Positions 53,325-62,294 of a stretch of 63,891 nucleotides of DNA are shown here, piece after piece. The translations under genes were made by a program, and so were the position numbers. This stretch comes from Mariniradius saccharolyticus AK6 (GTDB lineage: Bacteria > Bacteroidota > Bacteroidia > Cytophagales > Cyclobacteriaceae), in NCBI RefSeq assembly GCF_000330725.2, contig NZ_AMZY02000002.1, forward strand, positions 1 to 63,891, written 5' to 3'. The notes under the pieces are model-generated. The model saw only the letters and a list, made by a program, of their open reading frames with translations. It was not told the origin of the DNA and ran no database searches. How positions within the stretch are numbered: position 1 is the stretch's first letter; each line of letters opens with the position of its first letter.

Positions 53325-54841
53325 AAATTAAATCCGAGGGTCAAAATTCCTGAAGTAATCTGGTTTCGGGTCTCGGTGAATGGTCCGATATTGAAGCCGT
53401 CGTTATCGATAAATGGATAGGAATTGTACAAACCATCGAACAAAGCGTAGGTCATCGCAAAATCGGTATAGAAAGTTTTGAACCTCAGTCCGAGGCCTCC
53501 TGTCACCTGTTGCATTGTCCTGTCAAATGAACTGTCTTTGAATGGATCTCCATACAACGCATACCCTCCCCTAATCCTCAGGATATCAAACCTGAACTCT
53601 GCGCCTGCACGATAGTTGAACGTCTGCCCATACAAGGACCTGATCGTTTGGTTGTCAGCACTGGTATTGAAATCCCTGGAACTGAGCGTGCTCCTGCTAT
53701 AATCCAAATAGTCAATGTCGGCAGTTATAAACCCTATTTTCCCCAAAAATAAGGTAGCTCCACCGCTCATTCTCAGAGGCGTATTGAGATTATACCTTCC
53801 CAAAACTATTGGCGTCACCGCTTCTTCCCTACCCAAAATCAAATCTTCCTCTTCAAACTCAAAGTTGTCATACACACTCACCATCCTCGCCTCGTACTGC
53901 TCATCCATCGCATACCAGGTTGGAGATTGGAAATTGAAGCCAAGGTTAAGGATGCTTATAGGTTTTACAATAAGTCCGAGATTGATATTGGCACCAAAAC
54001 CATTGATACTGAGGTTTTCCTGCAGATTGGTAGTAAGTAGCGGCTCATTGAAAAACTCCTCTCCATAAATCCTCCTCGATCTGAAAATGATCGAACTTAA
54101 TCCAAGTCCGCCACCAATGAATATTTTGTTGTAGAAATTGGCCCCATAGGAGAAAGATGTCTGACTGGTACGCCCCTCGGTGGTAATCGTTTCATCCTGA
54201 AAAGGCAACCCACCCACAAAAGAGAAATATTCATTTGGATTGTTGATTGGGTTTCCGTTTTGATCGACCGTGATCGGATTGATGAGAAAAGTATTGTATG
54301 CCAAGCCCAATAGACCTTGGTTTTCGATCTGGGATTCAGGAATGCCCTGTGCCTGTTGGAGGAAGTAATCGATAATAGAAGTTTCCCCCTCCAGATCAGA
54401 GAAATACCCAAACTGGGTATTGTAATGGTTCATGCGATTGAAGCTTATGCCAAAGGATCCACCTCTAAATGCATCGGTGTTCAGTGGCCCTTTCGTCTTG
54501 CTGAGGACAACGGCGATATTTGGCAAGGCAAAATTATTCGTTTTGTCTGTCTGCAACTGTCCCAAGTAGTCGGATTCGGTGTTCCATACGCCGAATGAGG
54601 GACTCACGCTGAATTCTGATCTTCTGAAAAATCCGAGCCCGGCAGGATTTGCATGGATATTGGATACATCACCCCCGAGAGACATCTGTGTTCCTCCCAG
54701 GCCCATAATCCTCGCTGACCCGGATGACCTAAACTCACTGAATCGTAAGGCGTCTTGGTAATATCCAAATTGGCCAAAAGATTCAAATATGGCTGCCAAA
54801 CTCAGGCACAAGCCCAAAACGGCCTTGATTTGTACTCGCAT
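53321..54841 (-). CDS. OmpP1/FadL-type outer-membrane transporter
   Basis: 506 residues: signal peptide (VLGLCLSLAAIFESFGQ), then GSARIMGLGGTQMSLGGDVSNIHANPAGLGFFRRSEFSVSPSF, the FadL-type hatch and first strands, and a long barrel ending SGILTLGFNF. Such barrels pass fatty acids or other hydrophobics. The family tree is wide, so substrate is uncertain. Confidence 0.85.
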   Translation of the reverse strand: MRVQIKAVLGLCLSLAAIFESFGQFGYYQDALRFSEFRSSGSARIMGLGGTQMSLGGDVSNIHANPAGLGFFRRSEFSVSPSFGVWNTESDYLGQLQTDKTNNFALPNIAVVLSKTKGPLNTDAFRGGSFGISFNRMNHYNTQFGYFSDLEGETSIIDYFLQQAQGIPESQIENQGLLGLAYNTFLINPITVDQNGNPINNPNEYFSFVGGLPFQDETITTEGRTSQTSFSYGANFYNKIFIGGGLGLSSIIFRSRRIYGEEFFNEPLLTTNLQENLSINGFGANINLGLIVKPISILNLGFNFQSPTWYAMDEQYEARMVSVYDNFEFEEEDLILGREEAVTPIVLGRYNLNTPLRMSGGATLFLGKIGFITADIDYLDYSRSTLSSRDFNTSADNQTIRSLYGQTFNYRAGAEFRFDILRIRGGYALYGDPFKDSSFDRTMQQVTGGLGLRFKTFYTDFAMTYALFDGLYNSYPFIDNDGFNIGPFTETRNQITSGILTLGFNF

Positions 54842-54902
54842 ATCGTAGGAATATTTTGCTCGTTATCGTGTTATTGTTTCGGCTTCGGAAAAATATTAAT
54901 CC

Positions 54903-54932
54903 CTATAAAAAAAGGGGAATTACATTCCCCTT
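54903..54932 (-). terminator. Terminator overlapping the stop of the Gly/Trp-rich lipoprotein gene
   Basis: AAGGGGAAT (54912-54920) and ATTCCCCTT (54924-54932) pair around TAC; the stop codon lies in the loop. Read leftward a T run follows. Confidence 0.82.
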
Positions 54933-56332
54933 CCTCCTCTCGTGCCTCCGGAACTCATGCCTCCGCCGCCCCTACTTCCGCCCATACTACCTCCTCCCAT
55001 CGATCCGCCTCTACTAGGCGCACTGAAAGAGGGTGAAGTGCTTCTGCTTGGTGCGGACATTGATCCACCCCTTGAAGGTGAACCCATGCTTCCACCCCTT
55101 GAAGGAGAACTCATGGTACCACCTCTTGATGGTGAGGACATTGTTCCTCTGTTGTTGTATGAAGGACTTGTCCCTCTGTTGTTGTATGACGGGCTCATTC
55201 CTCTGTTGGTTGGAACCGTACCTCTGTTGTTAAAGCTTGGTGCTGTGCCAGAACCACCTCTTGTGGCTCCGCTATTGTATGTAGAACCACCTCTAGTATT
55301 GTAAGTGGGTCTGGAGTTTTCAATGCCAGTTCTATTGGACGGCCTTGTGGCTGCTGCAGATCCTACATTTCTGCTACCGGTGGCAGCAGAGTTGGCTACC
55401 CTATTTCTTGTGCCTGTGTTGTAATAGTCGTTTTGGGATCTGCTGAAATCTCTTGTGGCTGCTCGGTTAGACGAACCTACGGTACGGTCTGAACCTGCGA
55501 CTGCATCTCTCCTCGCGGCCCTGTTTGTAGAGGCAGAAGGATAATATGAACTGCCTCCTCTATTTCCACCGGGTGATGCAATTGACGAACCTGTTCCAGG
55601 TCTGCCACCCCTTACGACTTGGCGGCTTCCTTCACCGCCCCAGCCAGGTGTACCCCAGCCCCATCCGGGAGCGCCCCAACCCCAGCCAGGTGCTCCCCAG
55701 CCCCAGCCTGGAGCACCCCAACCCCAGCCGGGCATGCCCCACATTCCACCCATTCCCCAGCCCATGCCGACATTCCAGCCCCACATGGAGTTCCAACCGA
55801 TACCCCAGCCAAAACCAGGTCTCATCATCCAAGGATTACCCCAACCCCAGAAAGGATCCCACATGCCCATGGGCATTCCCCACATTGGCATGCCCCAACC
55901 CATTCCAAATCCGAGGGAAACATTGAAGTTTGACCCGCCGTTCCAACCATTTGGGTTGACACTAGATCCATAAAAATTGTTATAAACGTTTACATTTGGT
56001 GTAGTCTCCTGCGCCTGAGTATCGTCAAAATACACAGTACCACTATCTTGGGTTTGGGACTGGGCCTGATATTTTGCGATATACTCTGGATTCACATTTC
56101 TTGCCGAAAAATTCTCTTGTTCGAACGTCGAAGGAGCGGCTTGGTTCAAAGACTGGAAGTTCTGAGGATTGTTATTTGCCACGGCAAACTCTGTTGCGAC
56201 TTTGGCATCCGATGCCATGAAGTACATGTCATCCAACTCCCCACCATTCATCGCAGTTTTTGATGCGCTGCAAGAGGAAAGGATGAGCGCAGTACCCAAG
56301 CTGAGCGTTAATATTCCGTTGACTTTGTTCAT
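54920..56332 (-). CDS. Lipoprotein with Trp/Gly/Met and Ser/Arg/Gly low-complexity repeats
   Basis: 470 residues with a lipoprotein signal (LILSSCSAS). N-terminal ordered part of about 110 residues with a short helical stretch (SDAKVATEFAVANNNPQNFQS), then a Trp/Met/Gly segment with a 7-residue unit GWGWGAP repeated about four times, then Ser/Arg/Asn/Gly repeats (SPSYNNRGT twice, SSPSRGG-type several times) to the end, GGGMSSGGTRGG. Likely a disordered, surface-exposed coat protein. Its low-complexity DNA gives long false frames on the other strand. Confidence 0.78.
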   Translation of the reverse strand: MNKVNGILTLSLGTALILSSCSASKTAMNGGELDDMYFMASDAKVATEFAVANNNPQNFQSLNQAAPSTFEQENFSARNVNPEYIAKYQAQSQTQDSGTVYFDDTQAQETTPNVNVYNNFYGSSVNPNGWNGGSNFNVSLGFGMGWGMPMWGMPMGMWDPFWGWGNPWMMRPGFGWGIGWNSMWGWNVGMGWGMGGMWGMPGWGWGAPGWGWGAPGWGWGAPGWGWGTPGWGGEGSRQVVRGGRPGTGSSIASPGGNRGGSSYYPSASTNRAARRDAVAGSDRTVGSSNRAATRDFSRSQNDYYNTGTRNRVANSAATGSRNVGSAAATRPSNRTGIENSRPTYNTRGGSTYNSGATRGGSGTAPSFNNRGTVPTNRGMSPSYNNRGTSPSYNNRGTMSSPSRGGTMSSPSRGGSMGSPSRGGSMSAPSRSTSPSFSAPSRGGSMGGGSMGGSRGGGGMSSGGTRGGRGM

Positions 56333-56459
56333 TTGTTTGGTTTTTACTAATTCACCTTATATACGCTACTCTAACAAGAGGGTTATACTTTTTTGGATTA
56401 TATTTGCCCCCCACAGTATCGAGCGAAGATAAATAGATTTTTGAATTCAAAAAAACACC

Positions 56460-57941
56460 ATGAGCAAAGGATTGCCCAAACGAAGTGAAGATTATTCATT
56501 ATGGTACAATGAGTTGGTGAAAAGAGCTGACCTTGCGGAGAACTCTCCTGTACGTGGCTGTATGGTCATCAAGCCATATGGTTATTCCATTTGGGAAAAG
56601 ATGCAGGCGGAGTTGGATAGAATGTTTAAGGAAACCGGCCATACGAATGCCTATTTCCCCCTGTTCATTCCCAAATCCTACCTCTCCAAGGAAGCCAGTC
56701 ACGTTGAAGGTTTTGCCAAGGAATGTGCAGTTGTAACCCACTACCGGCTGAAAAATTCAGACGATGGTCGAGGCGTAATCGTCGACCCTGAAGCCAAGTT
56801 GGAGGAAGAATTGATCGTACGTCCGACTTCCGAAACGGTTATCTGGAGTACATACAAAAACTGGATCCAATCCTACCGTGACCTCCCATTGCTTGTCAAT
56901 CAATGGGCAAACGTCGTACGCTGGGAAATGAGGACCCGGTTGTTTCTCAGAACAGCTGAATTTCTCTGGCAGGAAGGACATACTGCTCATGCGAGCAAAG
57001 AGGAGGCGATTGAAGAAACCGTACAGATGATGAACGTCTACGCGACTTTCGCAGAAAACTTCATGGCGCTGCCCGTTGTAAGGGGCATAAAGTCAGCGAA
57101 TGAGCGATTCGCCGGGGCAGAGGACACATATTGTATCGAAGCCTTGATGCAGGATGGAAAAGCCTTGCAGGCTGGCACTTCCCATTTCTTGGGGCAGAAT
57201 TTCGCGAAAGCGTTTGACGTCAAGTTTGCTACCAAGGAAGGTGGATTGGAATATGTATGGGGCACATCTTGGGGAGCGAGTACCCGTCTGATGGGAGCGC
57301 TTATCATGGCCCATTCTGACGACAATGGGCTTGTACTGCCACCTAAATTGGCTCCAATCCAAGTTGTGATTGTACCGATTTACAAGGGAGATGAAGAACT
57401 CGAAAGAATTTCTGTCAAGGCTAAAGAGATCATGGCTAGCTTGCGTGCCAAAGGCATATCTGTCCAATTCGACAATCGTGACACACACAAGCCTGGATGG
57501 AAATTTGCCGAGTATGAGCTAAAGGGAGTGCCTTTGAGGATTGCGATGGGTCCGAGGGACTTGGAAAACAACACCGTAGAAATAGCAAGAAGGGATACCT
57601 TGACCAAGGAATCGGTCAATTTGTCGGAAATATCGATCGATAAGTATGTGAGCGATCTGTTGGAGGAAATTCAAAGGAACATTTTCCAGAAAGCCTTCGA
57701 ATTCAGGGAAAATATGACGACCGAGGCGGATACTTGGCAGGAATTTGAAGATCTGTTGGAAAATAAGGGAGGCTTTGTTTCAGCCCATTGGGACGGAACT
57801 ACCGAAACGGAGGAACGCATCAAGGAACTGACAAAGGCAACGATACGCTGTATTCCGATCGATCGAAAAGAAGAAAGTGGATCCTGTATCCTAACAGGAA
57901 AACCTTCTACTGGACGGGTCCTTTTTGCTAGGGCCTATTGA
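56460..57941 (+). CDS. proS: Prolyl-tRNA synthetase, short (archaeal/eukaryotic-like) type
   Basis: 493 residues, class II synthetase. Motif regions [56 protein letters not shown] and a C-terminal zinc-type domain ([37 protein letters not shown]) mark the ProRS form without the bacterial editing insertion. Charges tRNA-Pro. Divergent from the lipoprotein gene. Confidence 0.97.
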   Translation: MSKGLPKRSEDYSLWYNELVKRADLAENSPVRGCMVIKPYGYSIWEKMQAELDRMFKETGHTNAYFPLFIPKSYLSKEASHVEGFAKECAVVTHYRLKNSDDGRGVIVDPEAKLEEELIVRPTSETVIWSTYKNWIQSYRDLPLLVNQWANVVRWEMRTRLFLRTAEFLWQEGHTAHASKEEAIEETVQMMNVYATFAENFMALPVVRGIKSANERFAGAEDTYCIEALMQDGKALQAGTSHFLGQNFAKAFDVKFATKEGGLEYVWGTSWGASTRLMGALIMAHSDDNGLVLPPKLAPIQVVIVPIYKGDEELERISVKAKEIMASLRAKGISVQFDNRDTHKPGWKFAEYELKGVPLRIAMGPRDLENNTVEIARRDTLTKESVNLSEISIDKYVSDLLEEIQRNIFQKAFEFRENMTTEADTWQEFEDLLENKGGFVSAHWDGTTETEERIKELTKATIRCIPIDRKEESGSCILTGKPSTGRVLFARAY

Positions 57942-57972
57942 GCCTCGAAGATCAACCACTGAAATAATCTGA

Positions 57973-58007
57973 CCTCCAAGCGTTTTTTTAAGCTTGGAGG
58001 TTTTTTT
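57973..58007 (+). terminator. Terminator of proS
   Basis: CCTCCAAGC and GCTTGGAGG (57973-57981, 57992-58000) form a 9-bp stem followed by TTTTTTT. Confidence 0.92.
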
Positions 58008-58092
58008 CTTCCTGGCATCTAAGTGGATATTGCAATTATTCCAAGCAAATCAATTCAAGCATCCATTTTTCTAACTACTTTGGAGGAAAAAA

Positions 58093-58554
58093 ATGACCTG
58101 GTTTATCCTCATATCACTTCTCCTGATTGGGCTAATCTTGATTTTGGCCGAAATCATTTTTGTACCCGGTACGACAGTCGTAGGACTGATAGGCCTTATC
58201 GTAACGATTGCGGGAATCTACTACGCATTCATCAGCTTGGAATACACGACTGCATGGACGGTACTTGCCATGACAGCCTTGGTGAATTTAGGCGCCTTGG
58301 TATACGGGTTTCGGTCAGGTGTCTGGTCGCGTTTCGCTTTGAAGGAAGCTGTAACCTCCACTACTTTTGGGGATAGGCTAACAGGACTTGCCGTTGGCAT
58401 GGAAGGGAAAGCAATCTCTGACATCAAGCCAATCGGCAAAGCCGATTTCTTGGATAAGGCTTATGAGGTAAAATCCAATTCAGGCTTTATCCCAGTTGGA
58501 ACTAAGGTTATTATTACTAAATTGGAAAACAATACCATCATCGTTAAATCTTAA
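58093..58554 (+). CDS. NfeD-like membrane protein
   Basis: 153 residues: three helices (WFILISLLLIGLILILAEIIFVP, VGLIGLIVTIAGIYYAF, TAWTVLAMTALVNLGALVYGF), then a C-terminal OB domain (TGLAVGMEGKAISDIKPIGKADF...VPVGTKVIITKLENNTIIVKS-type end). NfeD proteins go with flotillins in membrane microdomains. Three bases separate it from floA. Confidence 0.9.
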   Translation: MTWFILISLLLIGLILILAEIIFVPGTTVVGLIGLIVTIAGIYYAFISLEYTTAWTVLAMTALVNLGALVYGFRSGVWSRFALKEAVTSTTFGDRLTGLAVGMEGKAISDIKPIGKADFLDKAYEVKSNSGFIPVGTKVIITKLENNTIIVKS

Positions 58555-58557
58555 TTT

Positions 58558-59556
58558 ATGGAAGTAACTAATTCGGCGTTTATACTCTTTGCAGCCTTCG
58601 CCGGGCTGATTCTCCTTTTTGTTTTCCTCTATTTTGTCCCTGTCAATCTTTGGATCACGGCCATTTTCGCCAATGTAAAAGTCAGTATCGGCGAACTGAT
58701 TGGAATGAGAATCCGAAAAGTGCCACCAAGCGTCATCGTCAATTCGCTGATCACAGCCACCAAAGCCGGTCTGCAATTGACCACGAATGACCTCGAGACC
58801 CACTACCTCGCTGGCGGCAATGTACCGAACGTGATCCGCGCGCTGATTTCGGCTGACAAAGCCAATATAAACCTGAGCTTCAAGCAGGCGACCGCGATTG
58901 ATTTGGCTGGAAGGGACGTGTTTGAAGCGGTTCAAATTTCGGTAAATCCAAAAGTCATCAACACGCCAAACGTGGCCGCTGTGGCTGCAGACGGTATACA
59001 ACTAATTGCCAAAGCGAGGGTAACAGTCCGTGCCAATATCGCCCAATTGGTGGGTGGTGCCGGTGAGGATACCATTTTGGCAAGGGTTGGCGAAGGAATT
59101 GTGACCTCGATCGGTTCCTCTCCAAATCACAAGAGCGTATTGGAAAATCCCGACAAAATATCAAAGCTGGTCTTGTCGCGGGGCTTGGATGCAGGAACAG
59201 CCTTCGAAATCCTTTCCATCGACATCGCTGACATCGACGTGGGCACAAACATCGGTGCGAAGCTTCAGATTGACCAAGCATCTGCAGACTTAAAGGTTGC
59301 AGAAGCCAAAGCGGAAGAAAGAAGGGCGATGGCAGTGGCATTGGAACAAGAAATGAAGGCGAAGACCGTGGAAATGCGGGCCAAAGTAATCGAGGCGGAG
59401 GCTGATGTACCAAAAGCGCTGGCAGATGCATTCAGGTCAGGCAAACTGGGCGTCATGGATTATTATAAAATGGAAAATATCCAAGCCGATACATCCATGA
59501 GGTCCTCAATTGCAGGTGGCGAAAGCGGATCTTCCAGCGGTACCAAACCAAAATAG
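58558..59556 (+). CDS. floA: Flotillin-like protein FloA
   Basis: 332 residues. A membrane hairpin ([33 protein letters not shown]), SPFH domain ([25 protein letters not shown]...[37 protein letters not shown]), and an Ala/Glu-rich coiled coil. Scaffolds lipid-ordered membrane zones with the NfeD partner encoded just before. A terminator follows at 59578. Confidence 0.96.
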   Translation: MEVTNSAFILFAAFAGLILLFVFLYFVPVNLWITAIFANVKVSIGELIGMRIRKVPPSVIVNSLITATKAGLQLTTNDLETHYLAGGNVPNVIRALISADKANINLSFKQATAIDLAGRDVFEAVQISVNPKVINTPNVAAVAADGIQLIAKARVTVRANIAQLVGGAGEDTILARVGEGIVTSIGSSPNHKSVLENPDKISKLVLSRGLDAGTAFEILSIDIADIDVGTNIGAKLQIDQASADLKVAEAKAEERRAMAVALEQEMKAKTVEMRAKVIEAEADVPKALADAFRSGKLGVMDYYKMENIQADTSMRSSIAGGESGSSSGTKPK

Positions 59557-59577
59557 TAACGACGATCATCTACAAAG

Positions 59578-59609
59578 AAAAAAGGCCCCCGGTTTTGGAT
59601 GCCTTTTTT
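59578..59609 (+). terminator. Terminator of nfeD-floA
   Basis: AAAAAAGGC and GCCTTTTTT pair around a 14-nt loop; it may also serve the convergent WG-repeat gene. Confidence 0.8.
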
Positions 59610-59622
59610 TTGTTCTAAGGAA

Positions 59623-61188
59623 TCAGGTTCCTTTTCTCTTTTTTCCAATCGGTTGTTCAACAATTGGTGACGCTGGAACTGCGAACTGGTAATCATCTTC
59701 AGCCAAAATCTGAGAAGCCCCAGTATCAAAAACTATGCTTTTGTAATAAACCGGTAGAACATATTCCCCTTGCTCGTTGAGAATCCCATATTTGTCACCA
59801 AGCCTAACCAAAATCCTGTCCAACTCTTCCCGGCGAAGTTCCTCGAATTTTGGTTCGACAATCTCCTTTCCGTCGGGTGCGACGAGGCCAAACTTCTTGT
59901 CCATCTCTGTGATGAAATAGTCGTCGGCAGAGAGAGAAATGCGATCGTAGGCATTGGGCAACAGGTTATTACCTGCCTTATCAATAAGCCTGTGTTTCCC
60001 CTCAATCTTCACTATGGCAATATTTCTTTTGAAGTCCGATGCACCATCAAACTGCGGAGTGATTACAACGAACCCTTCTCTGTTGACAAAACCCCAAAGC
60101 CGCCCCACTCTCACTGCTGCCATATCCTGAATAAAGGGCCTCACTTCATCAAATTCAGGACTTATCACCCACTTTCCCTGGGTATCGACAAATCCGAATT
60201 TGCCACCTTTGGATGCCGGATACAATCCGTCTCTGCCAGGAAGAATTGATTCCACACCGACCACAGGCCTTACCTCCCAGCCCTTAGGCCCAAGAAGGCC
60301 AAGGCTTTTGTCCCTCAACAACACATTATAATAGTGTTTACCCAGGGATGTCACTTTTTCCATCCCCACTTGGTCAAGGAGAATTCCCTCCTGCTGCATG
60401 ACGCGCCTGAGTTTGCCATGGATGTACTCCAGCATCATGTCGCCTTCCAATGTAATCTTATGGTAGGAGGTATAATTGATGTCTGCTCGGATTTCCTTTG
60501 CCTCAATCAGCATGTACTGGCTGCCATCAAACGCATAAAAGTAGACGTCGTCCAAATGCACCATTTGATCGATGATAGGATCCAAGATGTATTCCCCATC
60601 CCGATTGACCAGCCCATAGCCTGAAGATTCCTTTACAAATAGAAAATTCCCATTCGCCTCTTGGACCATTTCCTTGGCCCGCTCCGGCTCTGGAGAAAGC
60701 GGCAGAAAATATTCTTGACCTATTCTCGCGATCACCTGACCATTTCGGGCAAGTGTGGCTTCATCGAATTTTCCGAGGAAGGAATTTTTCCGCGTTGCAT
60801 GTTCGTATAGCCAAAAACTGTTCCCTTTGCGGCTCAGGATTTTGGTGAAAAGCGTCTGGATTTGGTCATACTCTGCCGGTAATATAGCTTCTCCGTATTC
60901 GTGGAAAACACCCTTCCCGTTTGGTCCTTCTACAATCAGCCATGGCTGGTCATAGCGATATACCGAATTGGCTTTGAGGTCCAAAAATGGCTTGTAATCC
61001 TTGCTCAGTAATTTCAATTGCTGATTGGCGGTACTCACCCTGACGGCCTCGCCGAGGATGCTGATTTGGTCGTACTCAACCCTGGATTTCAGCTTCATGT
61101 ACTGATCATAGACCTCATAGGTTTGGGCCTTGGCAATCAAACCCGAAAAAAACAAAAAAAGGCACAGTACCGCCCGATAAGAACTCAT
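59623..61188 (-). CDS. Secreted WG-repeat protein
   Basis: 521 residues from MSSYRAVLCLFLFFSGL at 61188, where the signal peptide begins. The body is a run of WG/KWG repeats: KGKFGFVDTQGKWVISPEFDEVRPFIQDMAAVRVGRLWGFVNREGFVVITPQFDGASDFKRNIAIVKIEGK, SGYGLVNRDGEYILDPIIDQM, KFGLVAPDGKEIVEPKFEEL and KYGILNEQGEYVLPVYYKSI. Likely a peri-plasmic or surface binding scaffold. Confidence 0.9.
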   Translation of the reverse strand: MSSYRAVLCLFLFFSGLIAKAQTYEVYDQYMKLKSRVEYDQISILGEAVRVSTANQQLKLLSKDYKPFLDLKANSVYRYDQPWLIVEGPNGKGVFHEYGEAILPAEYDQIQTLFTKILSRKGNSFWLYEHATRKNSFLGKFDEATLARNGQVIARIGQEYFLPLSPEPERAKEMVQEANGNFLFVKESSGYGLVNRDGEYILDPIIDQMVHLDDVYFYAFDGSQYMLIEAKEIRADINYTSYHKITLEGDMMLEYIHGKLRRVMQQEGILLDQVGMEKVTSLGKHYYNVLLRDKSLGLLGPKGWEVRPVVGVESILPGRDGLYPASKGGKFGFVDTQGKWVISPEFDEVRPFIQDMAAVRVGRLWGFVNREGFVVITPQFDGASDFKRNIAIVKIEGKHRLIDKAGNNLLPNAYDRISLSADDYFITEMDKKFGLVAPDGKEIVEPKFEELRREELDRILVRLGDKYGILNEQGEYVLPVYYKSIVFDTGASQILAEDDYQFAVPASPIVEQPIGKKRKGT

Positions 61189-61281
61189 TATCATAAAGGT
61201 GAACGAATAAGCGGGAAAATTAAGGCTTAATCTATGCAAGACAAAAAAATTACGGCTACTTCTTGGCCTGTTCTCTCTCCG

Positions 61282-61379
61282 TCTAGGTGCAGATTAGACC
61301 TTCGGCGGTGGCTGGGTGGTTCCCCCCGAGTGTAGTATAGACTTTCGGTGGGATGAAACTACACCCTATTATCAATCCA
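61282..61379 (-). repeat. RHS-associated repeat, two partial copies
   Basis: 61282-61319 matches 63641-63678 (tctaggtg... to ctgggtgg), and 61328-61379 matches the copy at 63646-63708 in its tagtatagactttcggtgg part and its accctattatcaatcca tail. GTGTAGT (61330-61336) and ACTACAC (61348-61354) can pair. Part of the 518-bp gap between the WG gene and the immunity-like gene. Confidence 0.72.
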
Positions 61380-61480
61380 TCCACGACAAATGTCGGGATG
61401 TAATTGGAATACAGTTCTTCCAAATACCACTGCGGAATATAGTTTGAGATGAGGTGAATTACAAATTCATCATCATAGAA

Positions 61481-61503
61481 AAGCGTAGTTACAAACTACG
61501 CTT
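61481..61503. repeat. Short palindromic hairpin (REP-like)
   Basis: AAGCGTAGTT and AACTACGCTT form a perfect 10-bp stem with an ACA loop. It sits in the RHS/RAYT region; RAYT transposases mobilise such palindromes, so it may be a REP element. Confidence 0.6.
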
Positions 61504-61530
61504 AGCGCATTCGCCACATTTCACCCAGAC

Positions 61531-61669
61531 GGGGTGCTCTCGATCCTAAAATTATCAAACCAGACGTTTTCTTTCGTTTCATTTACAAGGAACGTCTCCG
61601 CGTGACCGGACTTTTGAATATACAGCTTTTCCCGCAGCTCCTCATGCTTGTTCTCGGATCTTTTGGAGA
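61531..61669 (-). pseudogene. Fragment of an RHS gene (139 bp)
   Basis: Read leftward it codes for KRSENKHEELREKLYIQKS... and ...VWFDNFRIESTP, colinear with 63149-63287 without any gap and with only scattered base differences. It lies right after the immunity-like gene and ends abruptly in unrelated sequence. It is a leftover of an RHS core tail, showing that a cassette exchange happened here. Confidence 0.88.
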
Positions 61670-61706
61670 TGGAAATGACCCATTCAATTCCTCGAACGCT
61701 CCTAAT

Positions 61707-62294
61707 TTACTTTGTTGGCACACATAACTCTGCAAGTTCAACATTTATATTAGGCTCTAAATCAGTTATGTATGTCTGTTTCAACCGTATGAAGTTCCTG
61801 TCAAAATACACTACAGAGAGCAATCCAGAGAACAACTCAGTTTCCTTAAATTTGTATGCATCTTTATAGGTTCTATTTCCAATCTTGATTTCTTCAGTTC
61901 CCAAGTAACAATATTCTTTTGCCAACTCATCTACAGTCCCACTTGGAAGAAAATGAATACAATCCCTGGTTTCTGTTGATAAAAAAGGTAATCGCAAAGA
62001 CTTGTCCGAACCTTCCATCAATCTAAATAAACTATGTTTTCTTACCTCATAAATCTCACTATATGAAACAAGAGTATCGAAATTCCGGTCCAAGAAAAAA
62101 ACAGAATCAATTCTTCGATTTTTCTGCTGGTAAATTTTGTGTATCTCAAAATACCTAGGTTCGTCCCCGATAGTTGAATTTACCTTATAACAATATGTCT
62201 CCTGGATACTGCTTTTGCAAGCGGAACCAAGTACCAAAAAACCAAAAAGAATTCTGCTAGTAATTGTTCTCCAAAGATTTAAGTAGTTTATCAT
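61707..62294 (-). CDS. Candidate immunity lipoprotein
   Basis: 195 residues with a lipoprotein signal (LFGFLVLGSAC). The mature part is beta-rich with no recognised family (for example CYKVNSTIGDEPRYFEIHKIYQQKNRRIDSVFFLDRNFDTLVSYSEIYEV). It begins inside the 3' end of the RHS toxin gene (38-base overlap) and is followed by the RHS fragment. Position and overlap are those of an immunity protein for an exported toxin. Function is inferred only from context. Confidence 0.7.
   Translation of the reverse strand: MINYLNLWRTITSRILFGFLVLGSACKSSIQETYCYKVNSTIGDEPRYFEIHKIYQQKNRRIDSVFFLDRNFDTLVSYSEIYEVRKHSLFRLMEGSDKSLRLPFLSTETRDCIHFLPSGTVDELAKEYCYLGTEEIKIGNRTYKDAYKFKETELFSGLLSVVYFDRNFIRLKQTYITDLEPNINVELAELCVPTK

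Noticed and set aside
54942-55304. Proline-rich frames opposite the Gly/Trp-rich lipoprotein gene
   Set aside because: They are the complement of Gly-rich repeats, with no leader or family match.
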